DNA of 64,000 bases from Streptomyces ficellus. Lineage in GTDB: Bacteria > Actinomycetota > Actinomycetes > Streptomycetales > Streptomycetaceae. The stretch is taken from NCBI RefSeq assembly GCF_009739905.1, contig NZ_CP034279.1, forward strand, positions 992,001 to 1,056,000, read 5' to 3'. This document shows, piece by piece, positions 1 to 8,069 of this stretch (position 1 is its first letter; each line of letters opens with the position of its first letter). The notes beneath the pieces are model-generated. The model was not told the origin of the DNA. It did not search any database and worked only from the letters and a program-made list of their open reading frames with translations. A program made the translations under genes and the position numbers.

Positions 1-790
1 TCCAGGTCTGCTTGCCCGTGGACTCCGGGTCGCCCCAGATGCCGAGCAGGTCGTCGACGGCCTGGAAGGCGAGGCCGAGGTGGTGGCCGTACGCCTCCAG
101 CGTGTCGGCGGTGCGGTCGTCGGCGCCGCCGAGGACGGCGCCGATGGAGGAGGCGCAGGCGAGCAGGGCGCCGGTCTTGTTGCCCTCCATCACCAGGCAC
201 TCCTCGACGGTGACCCGCTCGCGGTGCTCGTAGGAGATGTCCTGGGCCTGGCCGTCGATGAGCTTGCGGCTGGCGGTGGTCAGGCGGCGGGTGGCGCGGC
301 CCGCGTCGACGGTGCCGAGCTCCAGCAGCAGTTCGTTGGCGAGCGCGAAGAGGGCGTCGCCGACGAGGATGGCCTGCGCCGGGCCGTGCACCTTCCACAC
401 GGTGTCGCGGTGGCGCCGCTGCTCGTCGCCGTCCATGAGGTCGTCGTGCAGCAGGGAGAAGTTGTGCACGAGCTCCACGGCGACGGCGCCGGGGATGCCG
501 GTCTCGGGCGCCGCGCCGGCCGCCTCGGCGGACAGCAGCGCGAGGGCGGGGCGCACGGCCTTGCCGCTGTCGCCGTCGGCGGGCCGGCCGTGGGCGTCGA
601 TCCAGCCGAAGTGGTAGGCGGCCACGGTGTCCATGGGCGGCGCGAGCCGCTGCACGGCCGCCCGCATCACCGGGGTGGACAGGGTCCGGCCCCGCTCCAG
701 CAGTGCGGTGACGTCCGCGGTGTCGACGGCCGGGTTCACCGGGGGCACAGTCGGCACGGTCTCTCCTCTGGTTCCAGTACTCAGGCTCAT
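1..790 (-). CDS. polyprenyl diphosphate synthase (3' end off window)
   Basis: The gene runs off the left edge, so only about 263 N-terminal codons are visible. The family condenses isopentenyl diphosphate with allylic diphosphates in the cytosol. Beside hpnC-D-E the likely product is the farnesyl or geranylgeranyl diphosphate that feeds squalene synthesis (inference). The first Asp-rich motif reads LLHDDLMDG (DDLMD codons at 431-445). The second, near the edge, reads AVDDLLGIWGD, so it has DDLLG rather than the usual DDxxD. The ATG at 790 overlaps the hpnE stop codon (ATGA), which suggests translational coupling. An internal GTG at 757, preceded by AGAGGAGAG, is a credible alternative start. 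It is the last visible gene of the hopanoid operon. Confidence 0.9.
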   Translation of the reverse strand, partial: MSLSTGTRGETVPTVPPVNPAVDTADVTALLERGRTLSTPVMRAAVQRLAPPMDTVAAYHFGWIDAHGRPADGDSGKAVRPALALLSAEAAGAAPETGIPGAVAVELVHNFSLLHDDLMDGDEQRRHRDTVWKVHGPAQAILVGDALFALANELLLELGTVDAGRATRRLTTASRKLIDGQAQDISYEHRERVTVEECLVMEGNKTGALLACASSIGAVLGGADDRTADTLEAYGHHLGLAFQAVDDLLGIWGDPESTGKQTW

Positions 791-2187
791 GCCGCCTCCT
801 CGAGCGGATGTACATGGGGGCGGCCGAGGGCCGAGAGGGCCGCGCCCGCGGCGGTGAAGCCGCTGCGGACCGCGCCCTCCATGGTCGCGGGCCAGCCGGT
901 GGCGGTCCACGCGCCGGCCAGGTGGAGGCCCGGCGCGTTGGTGCGGGCGTGGGGCCGCAGCCGTCCGACGCCGGGGGTGGGGGCGAACGTCGCCGTCCGC
1001 TCCCGGGTGACGAAGAAGTCCCGGACCTTCGCGCCGCGTGTCGCGGGCAGCAGCCGCTCGAGTTCGGGGAGGTACCGCTCGCGGAGTACGGAGACCGGCT
1101 CGTCGATCTCGGCCTGGGCGGCGGACTGGGACAGGGCCAGGTACTGGCCGCCGGTGTATCCGGAGGCGTCGGTGCGGTCGAAGACCCACTGGACGGGCGA
1201 GCCGAGCGCGGCGAAGAACGGGCGGCGCAGCACCTTGCGGTCGTACAGCACGTGCACGTTGAGGATGGGGGCGGTGCCGATGTCGAGCAGTCTGCCGGGG
1301 TCGTCCAGCGCGCCGTGCGGCAGCAGGTCGTGGGCCTCGCGCTGCGGTACGGCGAGGACGACGGTGTCGGCCTCCAGCCGCTCGCCGGGCACGTCGACGG
1401 CCCAGCGGCCGTGTCCGCTCGGCAGGACGGCGCTGACCTTGGCGCGCAGTTCGGTGCGGACGCCGGCGGAGTCGAGGGCCTTGCGGGCGAGGGTGTCGTG
1501 CAGGTCGCCGAGCGGGACGTGCGCCCAGCCGATGTCGGCGGCGCCGGGGTCGGTCAGGAGCGCGGTCTTGAACACCATCGCGGCCAGGCCCATGGAGGAG
1601 TGGGGCGCGACGGCGTTGAGGGTGGCGACGCCGATCAGGTCCCAGAGGGCTTCGACGGTGCGCTCGGACTGGCCCTGGCGCGCGAGCCAGGTGGCGAAGT
1701 CGATGCCGTCGAGGGCTGGGTCGGCGGGGTCGAGCTTCTTCAGGGCGAGGGCGGCGCGCCCCACGCCCGCGCGTTCGGCGAGGGAGAGGTGGGGGTAGCG
1801 GGCGAGGCTCGCGGCGAGGTGGAGCGGCACGGGCAGGGCGGTGCGGCGCAGCCTGCCGAGCCGGGGGCCGCGCGGGTGGCCGACGTCGAGGACGGGCACG
1901 TCGAGGCGGGCCTGGAGGGGCGCGAGGTGGGCGCCGTCGACGCGGTCGAGGAACCAGCGGTAGGCGGTGCAGCAGCGGAGGTAGACGTGCTGGCCGTTGT
2001 CGACGGTGAGGTCGCCGCGCCGGAAGGAGAAGGCGAGGCCGCCGAGCCGGGGCCGCCCTTCGAGGAGGGTGACGCGCATGCCGGCGTCGGCCAGGCGCAG
2101 GGCGGCGGTGATGCCCGCGAGGCCGCCGCCGACGACCACGGCGTGGCCCGGTGCGGCGTGGCCCGGCATCGGGTCGTCGTCGCTCAT
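787..2187 (-). CDS. hpnE: hydroxysqualene dehydroxylase HpnE (FAD-dependent)
   Basis: HpnE completes squalene formation by reducing hydroxysqualene, the product of HpnC. The protein is about 466 residues. An N-terminal dinucleotide-binding motif VVVGGGLAGITAALRLADAG starts near residue 16, followed by the LEGRPRLGG segment typical of phytoene-desaturase-like amine oxidases. The C-terminus has the second FAD contact (LHLAGAWTATGWPATMEGAV). I chose the ATG at 2187 because ACAGGAGAC lies just upstream and the FAD motif then sits at the normal distance from the N-terminus; the frame stays open further upstream without meaning. The stop overlaps the next ATG (ATGA). A 104-bp gap separates it from hpnD on the same strand. 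Confidence 0.92.
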   Translation of the reverse strand: MSDDDPMPGHAAPGHAVVVGGGLAGITAALRLADAGMRVTLLEGRPRLGGLAFSFRRGDLTVDNGQHVYLRCCTAYRWFLDRVDGAHLAPLQARLDVPVLDVGHPRGPRLGRLRRTALPVPLHLAASLARYPHLSLAERAGVGRAALALKKLDPADPALDGIDFATWLARQGQSERTVEALWDLIGVATLNAVAPHSSMGLAAMVFKTALLTDPGAADIGWAHVPLGDLHDTLARKALDSAGVRTELRAKVSAVLPSGHGRWAVDVPGERLEADTVVLAVPQREAHDLLPHGALDDPGRLLDIGTAPILNVHVLYDRKVLRRPFFAALGSPVQWVFDRTDASGYTGGQYLALSQSAAQAEIDEPVSVLRERYLPELERLLPATRGAKVRDFFVTRERTATFAPTPGVGRLRPHARTNAPGLHLAGAWTATGWPATMEGAVRSGFTAAGAALSALGRPHVHPLEEAA

Positions 2188-2291
2188 GCGGTCTCCTGTC
2201 GGGTCGTCGCAGTCAGGGACGCGAGGCGCTGATCGAGGGTTGCGCGCCGATTGTGCCGGTTCGCCGGTCCGGTGGCTGGCAGGGTGGCCAT

Positions 2292-3242
2292 CTAGGCGCG
2301 CCTCCCGGCCTGCTGCCGCGAGACGGTGCGGGCGTCGAGCCCGGACAGGCCGCGTACGGCGACGTACGCCTTCTCCCGGCCGGGCAGGGAGACGCGGCCG
2401 CGCAGGACGGCCTGCGGGTCGCGTTCGATGCGGTCGAGGAGGCGGCGGTAGATGCCGGCCATGGCGGCGACGCAGGCGCCGCTGCGCCGGTCGAGCAGGG
2501 GCAGCAGCCGGTACCCCTCGGCGAACAGGGCGCGGGCGCGCCGGACTTCGTAGTGGACGAGTCCGGTGAAGTCGGCGCCGGGGGGCGGTGTCGCGGTGCG
2601 GAACCCGTCGGAGCACCCGAACTTGGCGAGGTCGTCGGCGGGCAGGTAGGTGCGTCCGGTGCCGGCGTCCTCGCGAACGTCCCTGAGGATGTTGGTGAGT
2701 TGGAGGGCGAGGCCGAGCGTGTCGGCGTACTCGGGGGCGCGTTCGGCGCCGCGTGCGCCGGGTGTGGTGCCGAAGATGGCGAGCGAGAGCCTGCCGATGG
2801 CGCCGGCCACGCAGCGGCAGTAGACCTTGAGGTCGTCCCAGGTCTCGTAGGTCTCGCCGCGGACGTCCATCAGGACGCCGTCGATGAGTTCGTCGAGGCC
2901 GTCGAGCGGCAGCGGGAAACGCCGTGCGCTGTCGGCGAGCGCGACGGCGACCGGGTCCGTGTCGTCCTCGGCGACGGCGCCCTTGCGGATCCGGTCGAGC
3001 AGGTCACGGGTGGTGTCCAGCCGGTCCGCCTTGGCCTCGGGGGCGAGGCTGCCGTCACCGATGTCGTCGACCCGCCGCGAGAACGCGTACAGCGCCGACA
3101 TGGCCTGCCGCTTCTCGGTCGGCAGGAGCCGGATGCCGTAGGCGAAGTTACGGGCCTGCTGTCCGGTGACGGCTTCGCAGTAGCTGTAGGCGGCCGCCAC
3201 CGGCGCGGACATCTCGATCTGTCCTTCCACGGTCCCGCTCAC
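2292..3242 (-). CDS. hpnD: presqualene diphosphate synthase HpnD
   Basis: HpnD joins two farnesyl diphosphates head to head into presqualene diphosphate, the first step of the three-enzyme bacterial squalene route. The product is about 316 aa, normal for the squalene/phytoene synthase fold. Both Asp-rich metal-binding motifs are present: FSRRVDDIGDG near residue 58 and DVREDAGTGRTYLP near residue 190. The GTG at 3242 overlaps the hpnC stop (GTGA). The GGAAGGA lies 9 nt before an internal ATG at 3212, so a start there (306 aa) is also possible. I prefer the longer form because the overlap suggests coupling. It sits in one operon with hpnC, hpnE and a prenyl synthase. Confidence 0.93.
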   Translation of the reverse strand: MSGTVEGQIEMSAPVAAAYSYCEAVTGQQARNFAYGIRLLPTEKRQAMSALYAFSRRVDDIGDGSLAPEAKADRLDTTRDLLDRIRKGAVAEDDTDPVAVALADSARRFPLPLDGLDELIDGVLMDVRGETYETWDDLKVYCRCVAGAIGRLSLAIFGTTPGARGAERAPEYADTLGLALQLTNILRDVREDAGTGRTYLPADDLAKFGCSDGFRTATPPPGADFTGLVHYEVRRARALFAEGYRLLPLLDRRSGACVAAMAGIYRRLLDRIERDPQAVLRGRVSLPGREKAYVAVRGLSGLDARTVSRQQAGRRA

Positions 3243-4144
3243 CCCTCTCTACGCGCTCTGCGCAACACGGTTCCCACCTGGCGCACCAGGTTCGGTCGGG
3301 TGGCCCTGGGCGGTCCTGGCAGTACGTCGTGCCCGGCGGCGGTGATGGCGTCGAGGGCGGCGTGCCCGCCCGCGACGAACCCGGCGAGGAGGAGCCGGAG
3401 CCTGCCGTGGACGCTGCCCACCAGGGGCGTGCCCTCGTCCAGGAGCCGGCGGGCGCGTTCGGCCTCGTACGCGACGAGGGCGCGCACCGAGGCGTCGCCG
3501 GTGGGGCGGGCGAGGTCGGCCTCGGTGACGCGGAACCGTTTCAGGTCCTCGGCCGGAAGGTAGATCCGGTCGCGGGCGAGGTCCTCGGCGACATCCTGGA
3601 GGTGCTCGACGATCTGGAGCGCGGTGCAGACGGCGTCGGAGCGGCGCAGGCGTTCGGGGCTGGTGGTGCCGGTGATGCCGAGGACGAGGCGGCCGACGGG
3701 GTTGGCGGAGAGCTCGCAGTAGGCGGCGAGCTCGTCGTACGTCTCGTAGCGCCGCACCAGCTGGTCCTGGCGGTTGGCCCCGATCAGGCCGAGGAACGGC
3801 TCGGGGGTGAGGCCGTGGCGCCGGACGGTGGGCCGGAGGGCGCGCAGCAGCGGGTGCGACGGGGTGCCGTCGAAGACGCGGCGGAGGTCGGCCTCGAAGG
3901 CGTCGAGGAGGGCGAGCCGGTCCGTTTCGCCCTCGGCGCCCAGGTGGCGGGCGTCGGCACCGCCGGGGGCGAGGTCGCCGTCCCCGATGTCGTCGACGAG
4001 CCGGGCGTAGCCGTAGACGGCCATCAGGTCGTCGCGCCAGGCGCGGGGCAGGAAGAACGGGGCCACGGGGAAGTTCTCGTGCGCGGCCTTGTCGAGCGTG
4101 GTGCGCGAGGAGGCGTCGGGGCGCAGCTGCCGGGTGCCTGTCAC
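3239..4144 (-). CDS. hpnC: squalene synthase HpnC (hydroxysqualene-forming)
   Basis: HpnC converts presqualene diphosphate to hydroxysqualene, which HpnE then reduces. The protein is about 301 aa. The family hallmarks are ENFPVAPFFLP near the N-terminus, YARLVDDIGDG (first Asp motif) and DVAEDLARDRIYLP (second Asp motif). The start at GTG 4144 gives a normal family length, but no strong Shine-Dalgarno is seen directly before it. Instead the stop of a 22-codon upstream reading frame overlaps this GTG (GTGA), so coupled initiation is possible. The frame continues open to 4438, and an in-frame ATG at 4249 would add 35 unconserved-looking residues. It is the first gene of the hopanoid operon. Confidence 0.92.
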   Translation of the reverse strand: MTGTRQLRPDASSRTTLDKAAHENFPVAPFFLPRAWRDDLMAVYGYARLVDDIGDGDLAPGGADARHLGAEGETDRLALLDAFEADLRRVFDGTPSHPLLRALRPTVRRHGLTPEPFLGLIGANRQDQLVRRYETYDELAAYCELSANPVGRLVLGITGTTSPERLRRSDAVCTALQIVEHLQDVAEDLARDRIYLPAEDLKRFRVTEADLARPTGDASVRALVAYEAERARRLLDEGTPLVGSVHGRLRLLLAGFVAGGHAALDAITAAGHDVLPGPPRATRPNLVRQVGTVLRRARREG

Positions 4145-4209
4145 TGTGGACTGCCCGGCGCGGGGACGGCTGGACCCTTGTGGAGGCGGGGCTGGGGATT
4201 CACCGTCAT
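4141..4209 (-). other. possible leader ORF coupled to hpnC
   Basis: A 22-codon reading frame (MTVNPQPRLHK to GSPQ) starts at ATG 4209. CGGGAGAG lies about 10 nt before it. Its TGA overlaps the GTG of hpnC. The arrangement resembles a translationally coupled leader peptide. The peptide is Pro-rich and I know of no homologue. It may be chance. Confidence 0.3.
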
Positions 4210-4355
4210 TGCCGTCACTCTCCCGTTCTACACTGCCGACCCAATACATCCCATTTCGGACACGCCGCCGGTCCTGCGAGTGAGACACCGCCCCGGCCCG
4301 GTGGGGGCCCGGGGTATATCGCCCCACTTGCCACGAATCAGCACCGGTACAGCTT

Positions 4356-4384
4356 ACGTTGTACAACGTCCGGAAGCGTTCCGG
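4356..4384. promoter_or_regulatory. two adjacent palindromes upstream of the hpn operon
   Basis: ACGTTGTACAACGT (4356-4369) is a perfect 14-bp palindrome. It is followed directly by CCGGAA-GCG-TTCCGG (4370-4384). They lie about 212 bp before the hpnC start, in the 418-bp gap between hpnC and the ABC operon. The first looks like a dimeric-repressor operator. No -10/-35 pair could be assigned with confidence in this gap. Confidence 0.4.
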
Positions 4385-4505
4385 GGTGTCGCCCGCCCGG
4401 GTGCGGTCCCGCCGCCAACCCCAACCACCCGGCGCCAAGGGCGACTTGACCGCAGCGCGGCGCCCCGTTCGGCCGGTGCGACACGCGCGCGCCCGCCCAC
4501 CGGAA

Positions 4506-4536
4506 GGGCCCCCGCCAGGTCGTCCGGCAGGGGCCC
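4506..4536 (-). terminator. hairpin after the ABC exporter operon
   Basis: GGGCCCC (4506-4512) pairs with GGGGCCC (4530-4536). An inner GCC/GGC extends the stem past one mismatch. The hairpin lies just past the stop of the exporter ATPase gene and separates that operon from the hopanoid operon downstream on the same strand. There is no U-tract, as is common in Streptomyces. Confidence 0.6.
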
Positions 4537-4562
4537 GCCCCCGTGCTCGCGGCCGGCCGGAG

Positions 4563-5375
4563 CTACCGGCCGGTCTCCTTCTCGTACGCCCGCAGGACCT
4601 CGTCCGTGGGGCCGTCCATCAGCAGCTCGCCCTTCTCCAGCCACAGGACGCGGTCGCAGGTGTCCCTGATCGACTTGTTGCTGTGACTGACCAGGAAGAC
4701 CGTGCCGGCCTCCTTGCGCAGCTCACGGATCCGTTCCTCGGAGCGGATCTGGAACTTGCGGTCACCGGTGGCCAGGGCCTCGTCGATCATCAGCACGTCG
4801 TGGTTCTTCGCCGCGGCGATGGCGAACCGGAGCCGGGCGCCCATGCCGGACGAATATGTCCGCATCGGCAGCGTGATGAAGTCGCCCTTCTCGTTGATCC
4901 CGGAGAAGTCGACGATGCCCTGGTAGCGCTCCCGGATCTCCTCGCGCGACATGCCCATGGCCAGACCGCCGAGGATGACGTTGCGCTCACCGGTCAGGTC
5001 GCCCATCAGGGCCGCGTTCACACCCAGCAGCGAGGGCTGGCCGTCGGTGTAGACCTTGCCCTTCTCCGTGGGCAGCAGCCCGGCGATGGCGCGCAGCAGG
5101 GTGGACTTGCCGGAGCCGTTGGTGCCGATGAGGCCGACGGCCTCGCCCCGGTACGCGGTGAACGACACCCCGCGCACGGCGTGCACCTTGCGCACGCCCC
5201 GGGACTCGCCCTTGTCGCGGCGCATGATCCGGCTGAGCGCGGCGGTGGCGCTGCCCTTGCCCCCGCCCCCGCCGTTGACCCGGTACACGATGTGCACGTC
5301 GTCGGCGATCACGGTGGGGATCCGGGCGCCGTCGGCGACGGCGGCCGCGGTCACGTCGTCGTTGTGCTCAGCCAC
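4563..5375 (-). CDS. ABC exporter ATPase, polysaccharide/polyol-phosphate type
   Basis: This is the 270-aa ATP-hydrolysing half of a TagH/Wzt-like exporter that would drive a lipid-linked or polyol-phosphate polymer across the membrane. The Walker A is GTNGSGKST (near residue 82), the signature is YSSGMGARL, and the Walker B is VLMIDEALATGD, followed by the H-loop VSHS. The sequence from the N-terminal VYRVN segment to the Walker B matches the polysaccharide-export subfamily rather than drug exporters. The length is short: there is no C-terminal carbohydrate-binding extension as in some Wzt proteins. The GTG start at 5375 overlaps the permease gene by 8 nt. It is the last gene of the putative wall-polymer operon. 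Confidence 0.88.
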   Translation of the reverse strand: MAEHNDDVTAAAVADGARIPTVIADDVHIVYRVNGGGGGKGSATAALSRIMRRDKGESRGVRKVHAVRGVSFTAYRGEAVGLIGTNGSGKSTLLRAIAGLLPTEKGKVYTDGQPSLLGVNAALMGDLTGERNVILGGLAMGMSREEIRERYQGIVDFSGINEKGDFITLPMRTYSSGMGARLRFAIAAAKNHDVLMIDEALATGDRKFQIRSEERIRELRKEAGTVFLVSHSNKSIRDTCDRVLWLEKGELLMDGPTDEVLRAYEKETGR

Positions 5376-6297
5376 GGCCGTACCGCTCCTCTGCCTTCCA
5401 GAAGTACACGAACCCGGCCACGCCGACCAGGACCGCCCACAGCAGGCCGGCGAGCCAGACGTGCGAGGGCAGGTTCTGCGAGCCGTAGCCGTCGATCAGC
5501 GCGAACCGGATGAGGTCCATGTAGATGGCCGCCGGGTTGTACATCAGCACGTCGGCGATCCAGGCCGGCTTGTCCTGGAGCATGATCGGGATGGAGAACA
5601 TCACGCCGGACCCGTACATCCAGGTCCGCATCACGAAGGGCATCAGCTGGGCGAGGTCGGGCGTCTTGCTGCCGAGCCGGGCCATGATCAGCGACAGGCC
5701 GACGTTGAACACGAACTGCAACGCCAGCGCCGGGAGGATCAGCAGCCAGCTCAGTGAGGGATAGCTGCCGAACGCCGCCGCGATCACGAACAGCACGATC
5801 ATCGAGAACATCAGCTGCTGGAGCTGCTGGAGCGCGAAGGAGACGGGCAGGGAGGCACGCGGGAAGTGCAGCGCCCGCACCAGCCCGAGGTTGCCCGAGA
5901 TCGCCCGCACACCGGACATGACGGAGGTCTGCGTGAACATGAACACGAACACGCCCGTCACCAGGAACGGGATGTAGACGTCCTTCTCCATGCCGCGGCC
6001 CGCGTTCAGGATCAGGCCGAAGATGAGGAAGTAGACCGCCGCGTTCAGCAGCGGCGTCGCCACCTGCCACAGCTGCCCGAGCTTGGCCTGGCTGTACTGG
6101 GCCGTGAGCTTCGCCTGGGAGAAGGCCAGGATGAAGTGGCGGCGCCCCCACAGCTGCCGGACGTACTCGGCCAGACCCGGCCGGGCACCGCTGACCGACA
6201 GGCCGTACTTGGCGGCCAGTTCCGCCGGGGACAGGCCCGCGTCCGGAGATGGCGGGGCGGTCACGGCGATCGCTCCGTCATGGGTTGTCTCACTCAC
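5368..6297 (-). CDS. ABC-2 type exporter permease (TagG/Wzm-like)
   Basis: This 309-aa integral membrane protein would form the channel for the ATPase encoded next to it. After a cytosolic N-terminal arm of about 65 residues comes the family-typical stretch YSQAKLGQLWQVATPLLNA, then about six hydrophobic segments (for example VYFLIFGLIL and LLWAVLVGVAGFVYFW). GTG 6297 is the only start that gives a complete arm, but its ribosome binding site is weak. The 8-nt overlap with the ATPase gene indicates one transcript. The gene begins about 100 nt after the GT2 gene. With the upstream CDP-alcohol transferases, it points to export of a polyol-phosphate or teichoic-acid-like polymer (inference). Confidence 0.88.
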   Translation of the reverse strand: MSETTHDGAIAVTAPPSPDAGLSPAELAAKYGLSVSGARPGLAEYVRQLWGRRHFILAFSQAKLTAQYSQAKLGQLWQVATPLLNAAVYFLIFGLILNAGRGMEKDVYIPFLVTGVFVFMFTQTSVMSGVRAISGNLGLVRALHFPRASLPVSFALQQLQQLMFSMIVLFVIAAAFGSYPSLSWLLILPALALQFVFNVGLSLIMARLGSKTPDLAQLMPFVMRTWMYGSGVMFSIPIMLQDKPAWIADVLMYNPAAIYMDLIRFALIDGYGSQNLPSHVWLAGLLWAVLVGVAGFVYFWKAEERYGRG

Positions 6298-6397
6298 AAG
6301 TTGAAACTTTCGTGTCCAAGATGCGCGGCAGATGGGGGGCGGGCGGGTCAGGTGGCGGCCGGGCCCCGGTGCCCCGTGTCAGGTGTTTCCGAGCTTG

Positions 6398-7282
6398 TCA
6401 GATGACGGGCGGGCGGCCCAGTCTCGTCAGGCGCCACACCGTACGCCACTTCATGGGCCTGCGCGGCCCGCACGGAGACGCCCACCCCTCCCTGAACCCG
6501 CCGAACCAGGCCTTCAGCGCCGGTACGGACGGGCGCCGGGCCAGCGTGAGCAGCAGCCACACGCCGAGGTACACCGGCACCAGGGGGGCGGGCAGGTTCC
6601 GGCGGGCCAGCCAGACGCGGTTGCGGGCGATCATGCGGTGGTAGACGGCGTGCCGGGAGGGCGCGGTCGTCGGGTGGAACAGGACCATGTCCGCGCGGTA
6701 GTCGATCATCCAGCCGGCGTCGAGCGCCCGCCAGGCGAGGTCGGTCTCCTCGTGCGCGTAGAAGAACTCGGCCGGCAGCCCTCCGACCTCGGCCAGCACC
6801 TTCGTCCGGACGGCGTTGGCGCCGCCGAGGAAGGTCGTCACCCGCGAGGAGCGCATCGGGTCGGAGGCGCGCAGCCGGGGCACGTGCCGGCGCTGGGTGA
6901 CGCCGGTGTCCGGGTCGGCGATCCGGAAGCTGATGATGCCCAGCCGCGGGTCGGCCGTGAACGCCTGGCGGACCAGCTCGGCGGTGTCGGTGTTCGCCAG
7001 CAGCCCGTCGTCGTCCAGGAAGAGCAGGGCGTCCACGTCGGTGCCGCCGGGCCCGAACGCCTCGATACCGGCGTTGCGGCCGCCGGGGATGCCCAGGTTC
7101 TCCGGCAGGTCGATCGTGCGTACGCCGTCGGGGACGCCCGTGACGGGGGCGCCGTTGCCGACGACGACGACCTCGACCGGGTCGCCGTCCTGCTTGCGGA
7201 CGGACTCGATCAGCGCGCGCAGGTCGTCCGGGCGGTTGCCCATGGTGATGATGACGGCGCCCAGCTTCATCGGCGTACTCAC
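6398..7282 (-). CDS. family 2 glycosyltransferase
   Basis: The 294-aa protein has a GT-A fold typical of GT2 enzymes, which transfer sugars from nucleotide donors at the cytosolic membrane face. It starts LGAVIITMGNRPDDL. NLGIPGGRNAGIEA follows near residue 85, then the metal-binding LLFLDDDG and the acceptor-side motif YAHEETDLAWRA. A C-terminal hydrophobic segment (VYLGVWLLLTLA) may anchor it. The resemblance is closest to rhamnosyl- or galactofuranosyl-transferase-like GT2 proteins, but the donor cannot be read from sequence. The GTG at 7282 has GTGAGG 5 nt upstream and starts 8 nt after the preceding stop. Its job is probably decorating or extending the exported polymer. Confidence 0.85.
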   Translation of the reverse strand: MSTPMKLGAVIITMGNRPDDLRALIESVRKQDGDPVEVVVVGNGAPVTGVPDGVRTIDLPENLGIPGGRNAGIEAFGPGGTDVDALLFLDDDGLLANTDTAELVRQAFTADPRLGIISFRIADPDTGVTQRRHVPRLRASDPMRSSRVTTFLGGANAVRTKVLAEVGGLPAEFFYAHEETDLAWRALDAGWMIDYRADMVLFHPTTAPSRHAVYHRMIARNRVWLARRNLPAPLVPVYLGVWLLLTLARRPSVPALKAWFGGFREGWASPCGPRRPMKWRTVWRLTRLGRPPVI

Positions 7283-7289
7283 GCGGACC

Positions 7290-8069
7290 TCACTTCAGCC
7301 TGCTGGAGGCGAGAATCGACACCAGGTGCAGCACGGTCTGCAGCAGGGCGATGCCCGCCAGGACCGCGACGCCGAGGCGCGAGAAGAACAGGTCGCCGCG
7401 GGCCGTGTCGAGGACCGCCAGCACCACGATGAGCAGCGAGGCCTCGATGCCGAGGACGAGCCGGTGGAACTTCAGCGCGGCCGCGGCCCTGCGGGCCAGC
7501 GCCATGCCCGAGGAGCGCGGCTCGGCGGCCGACTCCTTGACCGGCGGCAGGCCGCCCTGGTGCCGGGCCACGCCGACCAGGTCGGTCTCGGCCTTGATCA
7601 GGATGGCGCCGAGCGCGGCGAGCGTGCCGAGGAACGCCCACAGCCAGTCGATCCGCCCGCTGCCCCACAGGTCCGCGGCGCGCAGGCCGAAGCCGACCAG
7701 CACCGCCGCGTCGCACAGGTAGGCGCCCACGCGGTCGAGGTACACCCCGCCGAGGGAGAACTGCTTCTTCCAGCGGGCCACCTCGCCGTCGACGCAGTCG
7801 AGCAGCAGGTAGAGCTGGACCATGAGCGCCCCGAGCAGGGCGCCGGGGATGCCCGGGATCAGCAGCGCGGGCGCGGCGAGGACACCCGCGAGGGTCATCA
7901 CGTACGTCAGCTGGTTGGGGGTGACGCGCGTGGTGACCAGGTACCGGGTGATGCGCAGGGAGATCTCGCGCATGTAGAGGCGGCCGCCCCAGTGCTCGCC
8001 GCTGCGACGGTCCTTCACTCCGGCCGGGTGCACGACCGGGCGGAGTTCAGCTACGGATGGTCTTGGCAT
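7290..8069 (-). CDS. CDP-alcohol phosphatidyltransferase family membrane protein
   Basis: The 259-aa membrane enzyme has the CDP-alcohol transferase motif, which swaps an alcohol or polyol phosphate between CDP and an acceptor. The motif reads DCVDGEVAR, then after 8 residues GVYLD and RVG. In the canonical form D-x2-DG-x2-AR-x8-G-x3-D-x3-D the last Asp is catalytic; here that position is Ala (RVGA), and an Asp appears only four residues later (YLCD). The first three Asp are intact. About five to six hydrophobic segments follow. The start at ATG 8069 overlaps the upstream gene by 23 nt and has a weak ribosome binding site, so an internal GTG start is possible. The substrate is unknown. Confidence 0.8.
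   Translation of the reverse strand: MPRPSVAELRPVVHPAGVKDRRSGEHWGGRLYMREISLRITRYLVTTRVTPNQLTYVMTLAGVLAAPALLIPGIPGALLGALMVQLYLLLDCVDGEVARWKKQFSLGGVYLDRVGAYLCDAAVLVGFGLRAADLWGSGRIDWLWAFLGTLAALGAILIKAETDLVGVARHQGGLPPVKESAAEPRSSGMALARRAAAALKFHRLVLGIEASLLIVVLAVLDTARGDLFFSRLGVAVLAGIALLQTVLHLVSILASSRLK

Noticed and set aside
2188..2616. Longer N-terminus for HpnE reaching back into hpnD
   Set aside because: The extra residues are Arg/Pro-rich frame shadow of hpnD; the ATG at 2187 has a good ribosome binding site and the right distance to the FAD motif.
4370..4384. GGAAC in CCGGAACGCTTCCGG read as an extracytoplasmic sigma factor -35 for the hpn operon
   Set aside because: No fitting -10 at the right spacing; the sequence is better described as part of a palindrome.
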